A stretch of 64,000 nt of DNA from Leptolyngbya sp. NIES-3755 (GTDB taxonomy: Bacteria; Cyanobacteriota; Cyanobacteriia; Leptolyngbyales; Leptolyngbyaceae): NCBI GenBank assembly GCA_001548435.1, contig AP017308.1:4535030-4599029 (forward strand). The letters run 5' to 3'. The translations under genes were made by a program, and so were the position numbers. The notes under the pieces are model-generated. The model had not been told where the DNA came from and ran no database searches. It saw only the letters and a list, made by a program, of their open reading frames with translations. This document shows positions 55,582 to 64,000 of this stretch, one piece after another (within the stretch, counting starts at the first letter, position 1; every line of letters starts with the position of its first letter).

Positions 55582-56871
55582 TCAAGATGCGGTCGCCATC
55601 ATTGGATTTCCGCAATGATCGGTTTTAGTTTGATCATTCTTTACTTCTACATTTAACCGATGCAGAACTTGATCGATCGGTAATGCAAATCCCAATCCTT
55701 CGATTCCTTTACTTGCAATCTTCTCGGTCACAATTCCAATCACTGCGCCTTGACGATTCATCAATGGTCCGCCGCTATTTCCAGGATTGATCGCGGTATC
55801 AGTTTGAATCAACCGTCGATCGCCATCTAATCGAAATCCGCTCACAATTCCTTGAGTCACACTGTTTGAAAGCGATAACGGATTCCCGATCGCAATCACT
55901 GATTCTCCAACTCGAACTGCATTCGTCTGACAGACTGGCAATCCAGCAATCTCGATTGAACCTCCTTCTAATTGCACCAAAGCCGCATCGAGTTCTGGAT
56001 CACGCCGCAACACTCGCCCAACTCGCGTACTGCCATCATATAAATCCACATTCACCGTAAATGCAGATCCCACGACATGATGATTCGTGATCACTAAGCC
56101 AGAGGAATCAATTAAAAATCCACTCCCACGACCGCTTGTGGTCCGAATTCGCACGATCGAGGAAACACTGCGCCCGGTTAATTGCGCGATCGACAACGGC
56201 TGATCCGAAACTGCCAAAGCTGCTACTTCATATCGAGCAGGAGTCACCGTTTCCGATCCCGGTGAATCTAATGCGGCTAAAAAGGTCGGTTCTGCCAGTA
56301 GCTGTTTAATGCTTGCCCGAATCGCCTCATAAGTTGCTGCTGGATTATCAATTCCTTCTGCCTCAGCATTTCCCGTCATTTCCCGTCGGTAAATTACTTT
56401 CGCCTGATGTCGATCGAACAATTCCCATCGGATCGTTCGTTCATCCTGAGTTCGATCGCCCTTAAACCAGGATTGATACGAATTCAATCGTGCCTTGGTC
56501 ATCGTGCCACCGACCAGAAATCGTCCAGGCTCCGTATCATTCACCGCTTCTTCAAACACAGAACTCGGCTGCGATCGCACCACATTCAAGCCGGCTTGCA
56601 CCAGTTCATCTTCAATCAAATACCGAGCCGATTCTTCAAAGCGATCGTCCCGCTCACTCGATGCGGTGTAACGTTGTTGGACAATATTCAACCAGCCTTC
56701 GTGATGTCCACCAATAATCACTCCAGGCAACACACCCGATCGAATTCGGGCAATTTCAATCTTTGCAGACTCATGAGAAGCACCTTGTGGCTCACTTAAA
56801 CTTGGGGCTTGCAGCGTCAGCCACCAAAACAAACCAACCAACACAACATTCCAAATGCGGGTTTGATTCAT
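55582..56871 (-). CDS. Trypsin-like (S1C) protease with an extra N-terminal domain
   Basis: A 429-residue secreted protein. A signal peptide (VVLVGLFWWLTLQAPSLS) precedes a domain of about 170 residues resembling CsgG-like periplasmic folds (FLVGGTMTKARLNSYQSWFK, RTIRWELFDRHQAKVIYR). The protease domain has the triad His in LVITNHHVVGSA, Asp in DPELDAALVQLEG and Ser in INPGNSGGPLMN. There is no PDZ domain, unlike HtrA/Deg. The ATG at 56871 begins the signal peptide. Substrates are unknown; it may act on periplasmic or wall proteins. Confidence 0.88.
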   Translation of the reverse strand: MNQTRIWNVVLVGLFWWLTLQAPSLSEPQGASHESAKIEIARIRSGVLPGVIIGGHHEGWLNIVQQRYTASSERDDRFEESARYLIEDELVQAGLNVVRSQPSSVFEEAVNDTEPGRFLVGGTMTKARLNSYQSWFKGDRTQDERTIRWELFDRHQAKVIYRREMTGNAEAEGIDNPAATYEAIRASIKQLLAEPTFLAALDSPGSETVTPARYEVAALAVSDQPLSIAQLTGRSVSSIVRIRTTSGRGSGFLIDSSGLVITNHHVVGSAFTVNVDLYDGSTRVGRVLRRDPELDAALVQLEGGSIEIAGLPVCQTNAVRVGESVIAIGNPLSLSNSVTQGIVSGFRLDGDRRLIQTDTAINPGNSGGPLMNRQGAVIGIVTEKIASKGIEGLGFALPIDQVLHRLNVEVKNDQTKTDHCGNPMMATAS

Positions 56872-56962
56872 AGAATTTAGAACATGAAGGACGAGATAGC
56901 TAGAACGCTCCAAATCGTCCGGGTCTTGAGCGTTCTAGCACCAACCGGGTAAGGTTCGCTGA

Positions 56963-57886
56963 TTATACATCCAGATCCTTATCTCTGCCTACAGAAGGAT
57001 GACATTTGAGAGCTAATTTTGCCGCTCCAACGATTCCTGCTCGATTTCCTAATTCTGCGGTTAAAATCTGCATCCCTTCACGGGAGGTTGGCATCACGCG
57101 CTGTTCAATTTCCGCGATCGCACTCGGTAAGAAAAATTCTGCACTCGCACTCACCCCGCCCCCAATGACGATCGCTTCTGGAGTCAGTACATAAATCAAA
57201 CTGGCTAATCCCAGTCCCAAATCGCACCCATACGATCGCCAAAATTCCAAAGCTTCGGAATCATTCGATCGAGCCAGTCGTCCCAATTCATCCGGTTCCT
57301 TTCCCGTTCGTCGTCGAATGGCTTGAATCGAGGTATGTTGCTCTAATGATCCCCGATTCCCGCTATTACAAGGCGCACCATTCGCATCCAGACTAATCAA
57401 GCCCAATTCACCCGCCGCGCCATTGTGTCCGATAAAGAGTTCACCGTTGAAGAGAATTGCGCCACCCACACCCGTTCCTAGTGTGAGCATGATGAAATTG
57501 CGGAACGATCGACCCGCTCCCAACCAAGCTTCACCCAATCCTGCACAATTCGCATCGTTTGAAGCGATCGTCGGTCGTCCGGTTTTGGCTTCGATCCAAT
57601 CCGCGATCGGCACTTCGATCCAATTCTGTAAGTTAATTGCAATTCGGGCAATTCGTCCCGTGGCATCGGTCGGACCTGGCATTCCGATCCCGATCGCACA
57701 GGCTTCGTGATTTGGATCGAGTTCAAAAATGGCATCGACGATCGCGCTCAACACAGATTCAGGGAACGCAGGCTGAGGAGTCGGAACGGTCATCGCTTTG
57801 AGGCAAATCCCATCGGGGGTAAATCGTCCCAACTTGATTGCCGTTCCGCCTAAATCGATTCCCAGGACTTGAATTGAGCCGTTCAT
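56963..57886 (-). CDS. ROK family sugar kinase (glucokinase-like)
   Basis: A 307-residue ROK protein. The phosphate-binding loop is VLGIDLGGTAIKLG, the substrate block is ASNDANCAGLGEAWLGAG with the catalytic Asp, and MLTLGTGVGGAIL follows. The zinc motif of ROK proteins (CxCGxxGC) is altered to CNSGNRGS, retaining one Cys, as in some cyanobacterial members. It likely phosphorylates glucose. It is a stand-alone kinase, not a repressor, since no HTH precedes it. Confidence 0.9.
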   Translation of the reverse strand: MNGSIQVLGIDLGGTAIKLGRFTPDGICLKAMTVPTPQPAFPESVLSAIVDAIFELDPNHEACAIGIGMPGPTDATGRIARIAINLQNWIEVPIADWIEAKTGRPTIASNDANCAGLGEAWLGAGRSFRNFIMLTLGTGVGGAILFNGELFIGHNGAAGELGLISLDANGAPCNSGNRGSLEQHTSIQAIRRRTGKEPDELGRLARSNDSEALEFWRSYGCDLGLGLASLIYVLTPEAIVIGGGVSASAEFFLPSAIAEIEQRVMPTSREGMQILTAELGNRAGIVGAAKLALKCHPSVGRDKDLDV

Positions 57887-57947
57887 CGCAGAATTACTTG
57901 AGAAAAAGAGACAATCTAGAGCCTACAAGCAAATCGCGAATCTTGAC

Positions 57948-58613
57948 TCAAAATTGATACGGACGATAAACCGCGTATGATTTTTCCAGCAACAATTTCC
58001 GCTCCGTAAACATCTCGGCATCTGGGAATAAAGCCTGCATTCTCTGACGAGACAACACACGAGTTTCTTCGATCATGTCTGTCCATTCCGGATAGGTTTT
58101 GCGCCAATGTTTTCTGAGTCGAGTTTGCACAGCCGTGGGTAAATTCCAGTAAAACGGAATCCCGGTATGAATCTCGATCGGAAAACGATCGCTTGGAGTC
58201 TGAATCCAATATCCTTTTGCGATTCGCTGCACTTCTGATGCAAATGCCGCTTGTTGCGATTCATCTCCCACGTGCTCGATCACCGAATTGCTGAAGACGA
58301 CATCAAATGAGCGATCGGCAAACTGATGCCGCAAATTTGTTGCATCCCCTTGTACGAAGCTAAACTGCTCAGTCGCGGGTTCCATTTCCGTTTCATCTAG
58401 ATTCACGATCGTGACGTGAAAGTTGTGAGGAACCATTTTCCAGGTGTAGGACGAGCCACCTAAATCCAGGATTCTGGCGGAATTTGGCGGATTCACCAAT
58501 TGAAGAAATTTTAAAAATCGCTGCGATCGCCATCGTTTCAATAGCGAATCATTTTGTTCATCGTAAGCCCATTCTCGATAACGAATATAAGCACTCACTA
58601 ACGAAAGCGACAT
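57948..58613 (-). CDS. SAM-dependent methyltransferase
   Basis: A 221-residue methyltransferase-fold protein. Motif I is ARILDLGGSSYTWK, followed by HVTIVNLDETEM, QGDATNLRHQF and VVFSNSVIEHVGDESQQ, the standard type 11 order. The C-terminal third (ETRVLSRQRMQALFPDAEMF) resembles family members that modify sugars or lipids. It is preceded on the same strand by nothing clearly linked; the ROK gene follows downstream with about 60 bases between. Substrate unknown. Confidence 0.88.
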   Translation of the reverse strand: MSLSLVSAYIRYREWAYDEQNDSLLKRWRSQRFLKFLQLVNPPNSARILDLGGSSYTWKMVPHNFHVTIVNLDETEMEPATEQFSFVQGDATNLRHQFADRSFDVVFSNSVIEHVGDESQQAAFASEVQRIAKGYWIQTPSDRFPIEIHTGIPFYWNLPTAVQTRLRKHWRKTYPEWTDMIEETRVLSRQRMQALFPDAEMFTERKLLLEKSYAVYRPYQF

Positions 58614-58862
58614 GATCAGCCTCCACAGTCCCTACAGTTAAATTGTGTAAATCATGCCCGCGACCCTTTCTGACTCTCGATCTGCGGTTGAGTCTTTGCC
58701 GAGCGGAACGGGGGCATTGTCGCGCTTCGGGGGTTAGATTTAGAGAAGCTTTAACGCGAATCTGAGTAGTGAATTGATTCTCAAATCGAATATAGATATA
58801 CCGTTAATTCTTGATAAATTGCAACCTGGAAAACGAAAACTTTATCTGAACTCAGTAGGGTT

Positions 58863-59081
58863 CTAGGAGGCTTCCCAAGCCTGCGCTACAATCTCGCTTA
58901 ACCAATGGCGTTGATCGGAATCAAGGAGTGGATCTTCTGCCAGCACTTCCGCTTTTACTTCTTCGAGCGATCGACCTTGCGATCGAGCCGTTCCAATCAC
59001 CTCAGAAAGAGCCTTCAGCAATAGCTCTTCGGTGACGGGTTCGGGGTGTTGAGAAGAAGGACGTGAAAGCGGATAATTCAT
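58863..59081 (-). CDS. Small hypothetical protein
   Basis: A 72-residue acidic protein (VTEELLLKALSEVIGTARSQ ... LAEDPLLDSDQRHWLSEIVA). It is predicted mostly helical with no cysteine and no membrane segment. I do not recognise a family. The composition and the regular acidic-helix pattern look coding, and a GGAA lies upstream of the ATG. It stands alone between the methyltransferase and the carotenoid cyclase-like gene. Confidence 0.6.
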   Translation of the reverse strand: MNYPLSRPSSQHPEPVTEELLLKALSEVIGTARSQGRSLEEVKAEVLAEDPLLDSDQRHWLSEIVAQAWEAS

Positions 59082-59217
59082 TGGGCAATTCCAGTCGTGG
59101 CTTTAATCAGGAATAATAAGAAGGATGTGAAGATTTTAAGTTGGTATCAGGAGTAGCTTGTTTTTCCTTAATTTGTCAACCCGCTTGAGTCCCCGATTCG
59201 GAGTTTAGAACCCAGTT

Positions 59218-61305
59218 ATGAAAGAAATCCTTTATCTCGAAGTCCCAACTCCTGATACTGATGCCGTAATTCAGTGGTTGCACACGGGCTACAATCCCAA
59301 ATCTGGTAAAAAAGCGTTGACCCCGGCGGGGATTCGATTGAGTCTGGGCGGTGAACTATCAATTTTTGTCTGGTCAGTTCAGCGATCGACGTATCTCAAA
59401 GTGTTCCGAATGGGAACGGTTTCAGGTGAGAAGCAGATTTTAGATCAGTTTGTCCAAGCGATTCGATCGCAGTTTCCAAATCGTTATCCAGAGCCACCAC
59501 AAATTGATTTATCGCAACAATCGATCTTTGAAGCGTTAGCTGAGTACTATCCCAAAACGGTTGAGTTCTTCAAGAAGATTCCGAATGGAGAATACGATCT
59601 CAATCGAGTGTACTGGTGGGAACAGCGCTGGCGGGAAGGCGTTCGGACTCCTCAAAAGCCGCGCCAAGTTGTGTTTACCACGGACGATGGAAATACGGCT
59701 CGTGTAAAACCGCCTTTTGATCTGATCTATCTAGGAGGCGCGTTAGGGATTGTTCACGCCGCAGTGATGGCGAAATTAGGCTACCGGGTTCTGCTAATCG
59801 AGCGGATGCCGTTTGGACGGATGAATCGAGAATGGAATATTTCGCGTAGTGAATTTCAGAGCTTGATTGATTTGGGTTTGTTCACGCCTGCGGAATTCGA
59901 TCGAGTCATTGCGAACGAATATGTAGATGGCTTCCACAAGTTTTTCGACGCGAACAATCCACCGCAAGCAAAAGCGAAAATTCTCCATACTCCGACCGTG
60001 TTGAATATTGCGATCGATGCTGAGAGATTCCTCAAACTCTGTGGCGAGAAACTTCGGGAAGCAGGGGGAGAAATTTGGGACGAGACGGAATTTCAACGCG
60101 CTGATATCAGTTCCAATCAAGTCACTGTGTATGCAACGCATCTTCCGACTGAGCAAGAGCGCCAAATTACTGGACGATTGTTAGTCGATGCAATGGGAAC
60201 CGCTTCTCCGATCGCTTGGCAATTAAACGGAGGACGAGCGTTTGATAGTGTTTGTCCAACGGTTGGAGCCGTCATTTCAGAGGGCTTTGATCCAGGCGTT
60301 TGGGATTCGCATTATGGTGATGTTCTGAACAGTCACGGTGATATTTCACGCGGACGACAATTGATTTGGGAGCTATTCCCAGCCGAAGGAAAAGAGCTAA
60401 CATTTTATCTGTTCCACTATCATCAAGTGCATCCTGAAAATCCAGGTTCACTGCTCGAAATGTACGAGGACTTCTTTGCGATTCTGCCAGAGTATCGGCG
60501 CTGCGATATGGAGAAATTAGTCTGGAAGAAAGCAACCTTCGGATACATTCCAGGACATTTCAGCACCAATAGTCGCGATCGCACCATCGCATTCGATCGA
60601 TTAATTGCGATCGGGGATGCGGCTTCTCTCCAATCCCCGCTAGTCTTTACGGGCTTCGGTTCATTAGTACGAAATCTCTCTCGACTCACACAATTATTAG
60701 ATGGTGCTTTGAAACATGATTTGCTCAATCAGCGATCGCTCAATGCCATTCGAGCTTATCAAAGCAATGTCGCGGTCACGTGGATGTTTTCAAAAGGCAT
60801 GATGGTTCCCACTGGCAAGTCACTCCCACCGCAGCAAGTGAATTCAATGCTGAATACATTTTTTGATGTGTTAGCAGAACAACCTCCAGAGATTGCAGAT
60901 GCGTTTATCAAAGACCGTGTGACCTGGACAAGATTTAATGCAATGGCGATCGTTGCTGCACTCAAAAATCCAGCTTTACTGCTCTGGATCTGGCAAATGG
61001 CAGGCGCGAAAGATCTCTTGCGTTGGACTGGGAACTATGTCAATTTTGGACTCAATGCTTTAATTAGTTGGATGTTTAGTGGTTGGTTCCCGAAAGTTCT
61101 CTTTCAGATTCAACCCTGGTTAGAGCCGAGATTTCCAGCACTTTGGTTATGGGGACTCTCTCAGAGTTATGCACTCACTTATGGAATGGGCAAACCTGAT
61201 TTGATGCCAAAGTTTAAGCTGACGAGGTCGAGAACCGCGATCGAAATGAATCGATCGCGCTTGAACAATCCGGAGCCAGAGACAGGAAATCGCCAGGTTG
61301 GTTAG
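59218..61305 (+). CDS. Lycopene cyclase family protein (CruA/CruP type)
   Basis: A 695-residue flavoprotein. The first 150 residues are an extra N-terminal domain. The FAD-binding fold begins PFDLIYLGGALGIVHAAVMAKLGYRVLLIERM with a modified GxGxxG, and continues WNISRSEFQSL, LLVDAMGTASPIAWQL and DRLIAIGDAASLQSPLVFTG, the last near the C-terminal FAD contact. It fits CruA/CruP proteins: CruA cyclises lycopene, CruP is a plastid-lineage relative. Two hydrophobic stretches near the end (ALKNPALLLWIWQMAG, ALISWMFSGWFPKVLF) may attach it to the thylakoid. Which of the two types it is cannot be fixed here. Confidence 0.8.
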   Translation: MKEILYLEVPTPDTDAVIQWLHTGYNPKSGKKALTPAGIRLSLGGELSIFVWSVQRSTYLKVFRMGTVSGEKQILDQFVQAIRSQFPNRYPEPPQIDLSQQSIFEALAEYYPKTVEFFKKIPNGEYDLNRVYWWEQRWREGVRTPQKPRQVVFTTDDGNTARVKPPFDLIYLGGALGIVHAAVMAKLGYRVLLIERMPFGRMNREWNISRSEFQSLIDLGLFTPAEFDRVIANEYVDGFHKFFDANNPPQAKAKILHTPTVLNIAIDAERFLKLCGEKLREAGGEIWDETEFQRADISSNQVTVYATHLPTEQERQITGRLLVDAMGTASPIAWQLNGGRAFDSVCPTVGAVISEGFDPGVWDSHYGDVLNSHGDISRGRQLIWELFPAEGKELTFYLFHYHQVHPENPGSLLEMYEDFFAILPEYRRCDMEKLVWKKATFGYIPGHFSTNSRDRTIAFDRLIAIGDAASLQSPLVFTGFGSLVRNLSRLTQLLDGALKHDLLNQRSLNAIRAYQSNVAVTWMFSKGMMVPTGKSLPPQQVNSMLNTFFDVLAEQPPEIADAFIKDRVTWTRFNAMAIVAALKNPALLLWIWQMAGAKDLLRWTGNYVNFGLNALISWMFSGWFPKVLFQIQPWLEPRFPALWLWGLSQSYALTYGMGKPDLMPKFKLTRSRTAIEMNRSRLNNPEPETGNRQVG

Positions 61306-61398
61306 AGGGTGCGGGGTGCAAGGTTGATAATTTCTTGCATGAATGCCTTGGCGAATTCTATTCGGTGGGCATCTTCGATTCGTGTAGCAGGTCTGAGA

Positions 61399-61579
61399 TA
61401 TTACACCAAATTGATCTTTGAGTGCCACAGATCTTGGAAGCCCCCTAAATCCCCCACGAGTGGGGGACTTTGAGAAAGAGTTCCTCACACACAAAGCATT
61501 CTTCAGGTTTCAAAGTCCCCCGAATTGGGGGATTTAGGGAGCGAAGGGTCTGTCGCATGAACAAATTGATTTGGTATTA
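61399..61579. repeat. MITE-like inverted-repeat element
   Basis: A 181-bp element with long imperfect inverted repeats. The outer ends read TATTACACCAAATTGATC and, from the other strand, TAATACCAAATCAATTTG. Inner arms hold CCCCCTAAATCCCCCA..TGGGGGACTTTGA twice in inverted orientation, each arm itself a hairpin (CCCCCACGAGTGGGGG and CCCCCGAATTGGGGG). It has no coding capacity. TA flanks both ends. Sequences of this kind are dispersed in filamentous cyanobacterial genomes. It fills the gap between two convergent genes and may also end transcription. Confidence 0.8.
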
Positions 61580-61596
61580 GACCTCGCATCTCGCCT

Positions 61597-62826
61597 TTAC
61601 TGCGGCTTCGTTTCCCCTTTCAAAGCCTGCTGCGCCGAGATTCCATCTCCCTGAAATCCAAAATACCAAAGTACCGCCGCCGCCTCTGCACGAGTCACCG
61701 ATCGCTTCGGTTGAAAGATCGTGGTATAGCCAAAAGCCCGTCGAATATTCGCCTGATCACCGTTCTGAAAGTCCGCATACACCGCTCTCAAAGCCGTCGG
61801 ATCAATTCGATTCGCATCTTGAAAGCCCCAAGTTTGTTTCACCGATTCGATCGTGGCATTCGGCAATGCTTGTCGCGTATCGACTGGAATTTTCCACAGA
61901 ATCAAATCTTCCCGCGTCAAAGGTGCATCCGGTCGGAACAAGTTCGCACTATTGTTGCCAGAGAGCGGACTCGGAATCAATCCCGCCTCTGCTAATCCCT
62001 GAATCACAGCGAAATCTGCATCCTTCGCAGGCACATCCCGAAACGCAGATTGTCCGGTTTCCACGGCTAAACGAATCTGTCTTGCAGGTCGATCGCGATA
62101 AATCCGATTGTTCGCTTCTACTAACCATCGTGCATAAACCCGCCGCGTAATTGTCTTATTCGGTTCAAATAGAGCAGTGTTACCAGATTTGGTTTGCGAA
62201 GTCAGCACCCCTAATTGAGCTAAATCATTGATGTACGATCGCAGTTCTTGAGGTGCTTTCTCAACATCTGAAAACGCAGCACTAGAACTATTCGGAGAAG
62301 GGCTTGCACTCGGAGAAGGACTGAGTGTTCCAGGTTGTGTCGCTTGTTGTTCAGCTTGAGTCTCGATCGAGAAATTTGCTCCACTCTGAGCCGCTGCAAC
62401 TCCAACTCCAACTTTCAAGCCTTGCCGCGAAGCAATCAATCGTCCTTGCTCTGCGTTTTGCTCACTCAATGTCCAGCCGTTTTTTTGCAGTTCATCGCGG
62501 TAGAAATTGAAAATACGATCGCGATCGTCCGAGGTTGACCAGCGTGTAAATAAATCAGTACTTTGCTCGATCGGAGTATTACTCGTCGATCGAGCTTCAA
62601 TCAAGGTTGCATTTGGATAGCGAGGCACTTCAGTCGGAAAATTCGGCGGCAGTTGTGCAGTCTGTTGTGGTGAAGACTGAGGACTCGGACTACCCGTTAA
62701 CCGAGGGTCAGCCGCCAGTGAATCCTTGAGTGACCCTGCTAGTGGGGAGTTTGCACAACCGGATAGCGGCAATACACACAACATTGCCAATCCAACGGTT
62801 GCCGAAAATTTCTGGAGCGATTTCAC
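61597..62826 (-). CDS. SLH domain lipoprotein
   Basis: About 409 residues. A lipoprotein signal ends at the lipobox LPLSGC, so the mature protein starts at Cys. A Ser/Pro/Gln-rich linker and a small alpha-beta domain (NFYRDELQKNGWTLSEQNAE) follow; a second Ser/Pro linker leads to S-layer-homology repeats (FSDVEKAPQELRSYINDLAQ, FRDVPAKDADFAVIQGLAEA, and SVTRAEAAAVLWYF). It is likely outer-membrane or envelope attached. The start is uncertain between GTG 62826 and GTG 62856; the former gives the more usual signal peptide length. Confidence 0.87.
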   Translation of the reverse strand: MKSLQKFSATVGLAMLCVLPLSGCANSPLAGSLKDSLAADPRLTGSPSPQSSPQQTAQLPPNFPTEVPRYPNATLIEARSTSNTPIEQSTDLFTRWSTSDDRDRIFNFYRDELQKNGWTLSEQNAEQGRLIASRQGLKVGVGVAAAQSGANFSIETQAEQQATQPGTLSPSPSASPSPNSSSAAFSDVEKAPQELRSYINDLAQLGVLTSQTKSGNTALFEPNKTITRRVYARWLVEANNRIYRDRPARQIRLAVETGQSAFRDVPAKDADFAVIQGLAEAGLIPSPLSGNNSANLFRPDAPLTREDLILWKIPVDTRQALPNATIESVKQTWGFQDANRIDPTALRAVYADFQNGDQANIRRAFGYTTIFQPKRSVTRAEAAAVLWYFGFQGDGISAQQALKGETKPQ

Positions 62827-62883
62827 GATCGAACTATCCACATCACTTTCGACCACACTAGCGCAAATCGGCTTCAGTTTGGG

Positions 62884-63318
62884 TTAGTCGCGATCGTCGT
62901 CAAGCATCTTCTGTAACCGCGATCGTTCAAGCACATAGTAATCCGAGAGTCCGCTGCGAGTCGCTTCGATTTCTTGGGATTCTTCCGAAAAAATTTCAAA
63001 TTTCTTCATCCACCAATCGAGCGCAGTCGGAAATCGAACATGTTCTTGTGAGGCTTGAAGCAGTTCTAGTGCAGAATCTCTCAAGCGATCGCGATCGGGA
63101 TTGTCGTCTTGCAACATTGCACAAGCCCGCTCTCGCAATTTGGTACGGATTTCAGAAGAAGAAAGCTTGAGACAGTCGGGAGAAATATCGCCTAATAAGA
63201 GACCGCGATCGGTATAGAGCAGAAGTCGAAGTTTGCCCACCTCGAATGTCGTGCTGTGAACGGTACAAATCAGATTTTTAGGGCAGGTTGTCAACTTCCG
63301 ATCAAGTTGTATTTTCAT
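62884..63318 (-). CDS. Hypothetical protein
   Basis: A 144-residue protein with no recognised family. The N-terminal half looks like beta strands (VGKLRLLLYTDRGLLLGDIS), the C-terminal half is helical and acidic (ELLQASQEHVRFPTALDWWM, then KKFEIFSEESQEIEATRSGL). It has no signal peptide. It lies directly upstream of the SLH lipoprotein gene on the same strand with about 60 bases between, so co-expression is possible. Confidence 0.65.
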   Translation of the reverse strand: MKIQLDRKLTTCPKNLICTVHSTTFEVGKLRLLLYTDRGLLLGDISPDCLKLSSSEIRTKLRERACAMLQDDNPDRDRLRDSALELLQASQEHVRFPTALDWWMKKFEIFSEESQEIEATRSGLSDYYVLERSRLQKMLDDDRD

Positions 63319-63571
63319 GTTGAAGATGAGCGAAGAGACGAAAATTTAGAGTCTTTTATGCTCTTAAATTAACGGATTTTCCCTCTAAAATTAGCGTTGT
63401 TTTGCAATTCTCCACATTACAAAGTGTTCTACGATCGCTTAAAATTTTTTATCTTTTGTAATCTGGATTACGCTTTAGGACATTCTCATTTGTCTACGAT
63501 CAAAGAATCGATACACTATTTTCCGTTTTGCCTGACATAATAAGTTCTGTGTTGAGAGATACTAAGTCACT

Positions 63572-63874
63572 GTGCAGCCTGTGTCGCGATCTGATGTCTT
63601 GTATGTAATTGACCATTGCTGGATGGTCGAAGATCCGCGTGAAGATGAATATGCGTATCAATTTTTACAGATTCAGGATCGGCATCGCGTTCAATTTGAA
63701 CAAGCGCTCGAATGTGCCGATGAGAACCAGTACGAAGTGGTAAAACAGCATCTCGATACCATTCGTGAAGAGCGCGATCGAGCCGAAGAAATTTTGTACT
63801 GGTTATTCCTCGATTCAGAGCTACGACGACAAGGCAAAACTGTACCTGACCTGTGGGAGGAAAAAGTAGGCTGA
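63572..63874 (+). CDS. Hypothetical small acidic protein
   Basis: A 100-residue acidic protein with a GTG start (MQPVSRSDVLYVIDHCWMVE...). It is mostly helical, with many Glu and Asp (VKQHLDTIREERDRAEEILY). I do not recognise a family. It ends 20 bases before the convergent phoU stop. An alternative GTG in frame near 63581 would shorten it slightly. Coding is supported by its regular codon use and helix pattern. Confidence 0.6.
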   Translation: MQPVSRSDVLYVIDHCWMVEDPREDEYAYQFLQIQDRHRVQFEQALECADENQYEVVKQHLDTIREERDRAEEILYWLFLDSELRRQGKTVPDLWEEKVG

Positions 63875-63894
63875 TTCGGAGAAGAATCGAAGTT

Positions 63895-64000
63895 TTAACG
63901 CTTTCCAGTGACGATGTAAGCCACTCGCTTTCCAATATTCGCGGCGTGATCTGCCATACGTTCTAAATGACGAATCACCAGCACTTGAAGCACGATCGGT
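63895..64000 (-). CDS. phoU: PhoU-like phosphate regulator, C-terminal end only
   Basis: Only the last 35 codons are in the window; the rest lies beyond the right edge. The translation ends VIRHLERMADHAANIGKRVA then YIVTGKR and stop, which is the second conserved helix of PhoU with the (E/D)xxxD metal-binding residues. PhoU proteins regulate phosphate uptake and PhoR/PhoB-type signalling. I found this frame by direct translation. Confidence 0.88.
   Translation of the reverse strand, partial: PIVLQVLVIRHLERMADHAANIGKRVAYIVTGKR

Noticed and set aside
58654-58737. A 27-codon plus-strand frame (MPATLSDSRS...)
   Set aside because: It has no ribosome binding site and no known homologous pattern; too short to support as a gene.

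Overview
The window looks like a chromosomal segment of a filamentous, Leptolyngbya-like cyanobacterium. The evidence is the very frequent HIP1 palindrome (GCGATCGC), a plastid-lineage gene set (CRR6, PxcA/CemA, a CruA/CruP-type carotenoid cyclase, a PCP-reductase-like mini-protein, type III glutamine synthetase, a group 2 sigma factor), and families common in filamentous cyanobacteria (Uma2 nucleases, CHASE2 kinases, pentapeptide proteins). I found no rRNA, tRNA or CRISPR array. One complete IS5-family element, one MITE-like inverted-repeat element and one gene remnant are present.

Layout. 1-5.6 kb: a DUF1688 (URC4-type) gene cut by the left edge and its URC1-type GTP cyclohydrolase II partner, a flippase, CRR6, two overlapping methyltransferases and a NIL/ferredoxin protein. 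5.7-18.0 kb: an exopolysaccharide locus with outer-membrane export protein, chain-length protein, Wzy-like polymerase, GT4, Wzx flippase, IS element, GT2, PssD/PssE and an initiating sugar transferase. Partner-switching regulators stand on both sides of it: a receiver-PP2C phosphatase, a STAS protein and an RsbW-like ATPase. The initiating sugar transferase itself carries an N-terminal STAS domain. This locus is the most interesting system in the window.

18.0-30.3 kb: Uma2, leuD, a CYTH/PfkB pair, a CYP120-like P450 with an FMN reductase, then a dense minus-strand signalling block (CHASE2 kinase with FecR protein; receiver-PAS kinase with a lone receiver; a receiver-wHTH-HPt-receiver regulator) and an adenylate-kinase-like protein that has lost its P-loop. 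30.5-46.9 kb: carB, a group 2 sigma factor, a hydrolase, pxcA, a UvrD/AddB-like ATPase, a membrane protein, a retropepsin-like protein without its catalytic DTG beside a subtilase, a pentapeptide-HhH-membrane protein, an LCP ligase and an ADP-ribosylglycohydrolase remnant. 47-64 kb: Uma2, enolase, the PCP-reductase-like protein, glnN, a Uma2-folK-Nudix-photolyase run, a trypsin-like protease with an extra N-terminal domain, a ROK kinase, a methyltransferase, the CruA/CruP-like cyclase, the MITE, an SLH lipoprotein, two hypotheticals and the 3' end of phoU at the right edge.

How the genes fit together: the polysaccharide genes overlap or lie a few bases apart and form an almost complete Wzx/Wzy-type pathway. 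The flanking phosphatase, kinase and STAS proteins would let a phosphorylated receiver signal control polymer production, possibly directly at the first sugar-transfer step. All functions are inferred from sequence and recalled family features; no database search was run.
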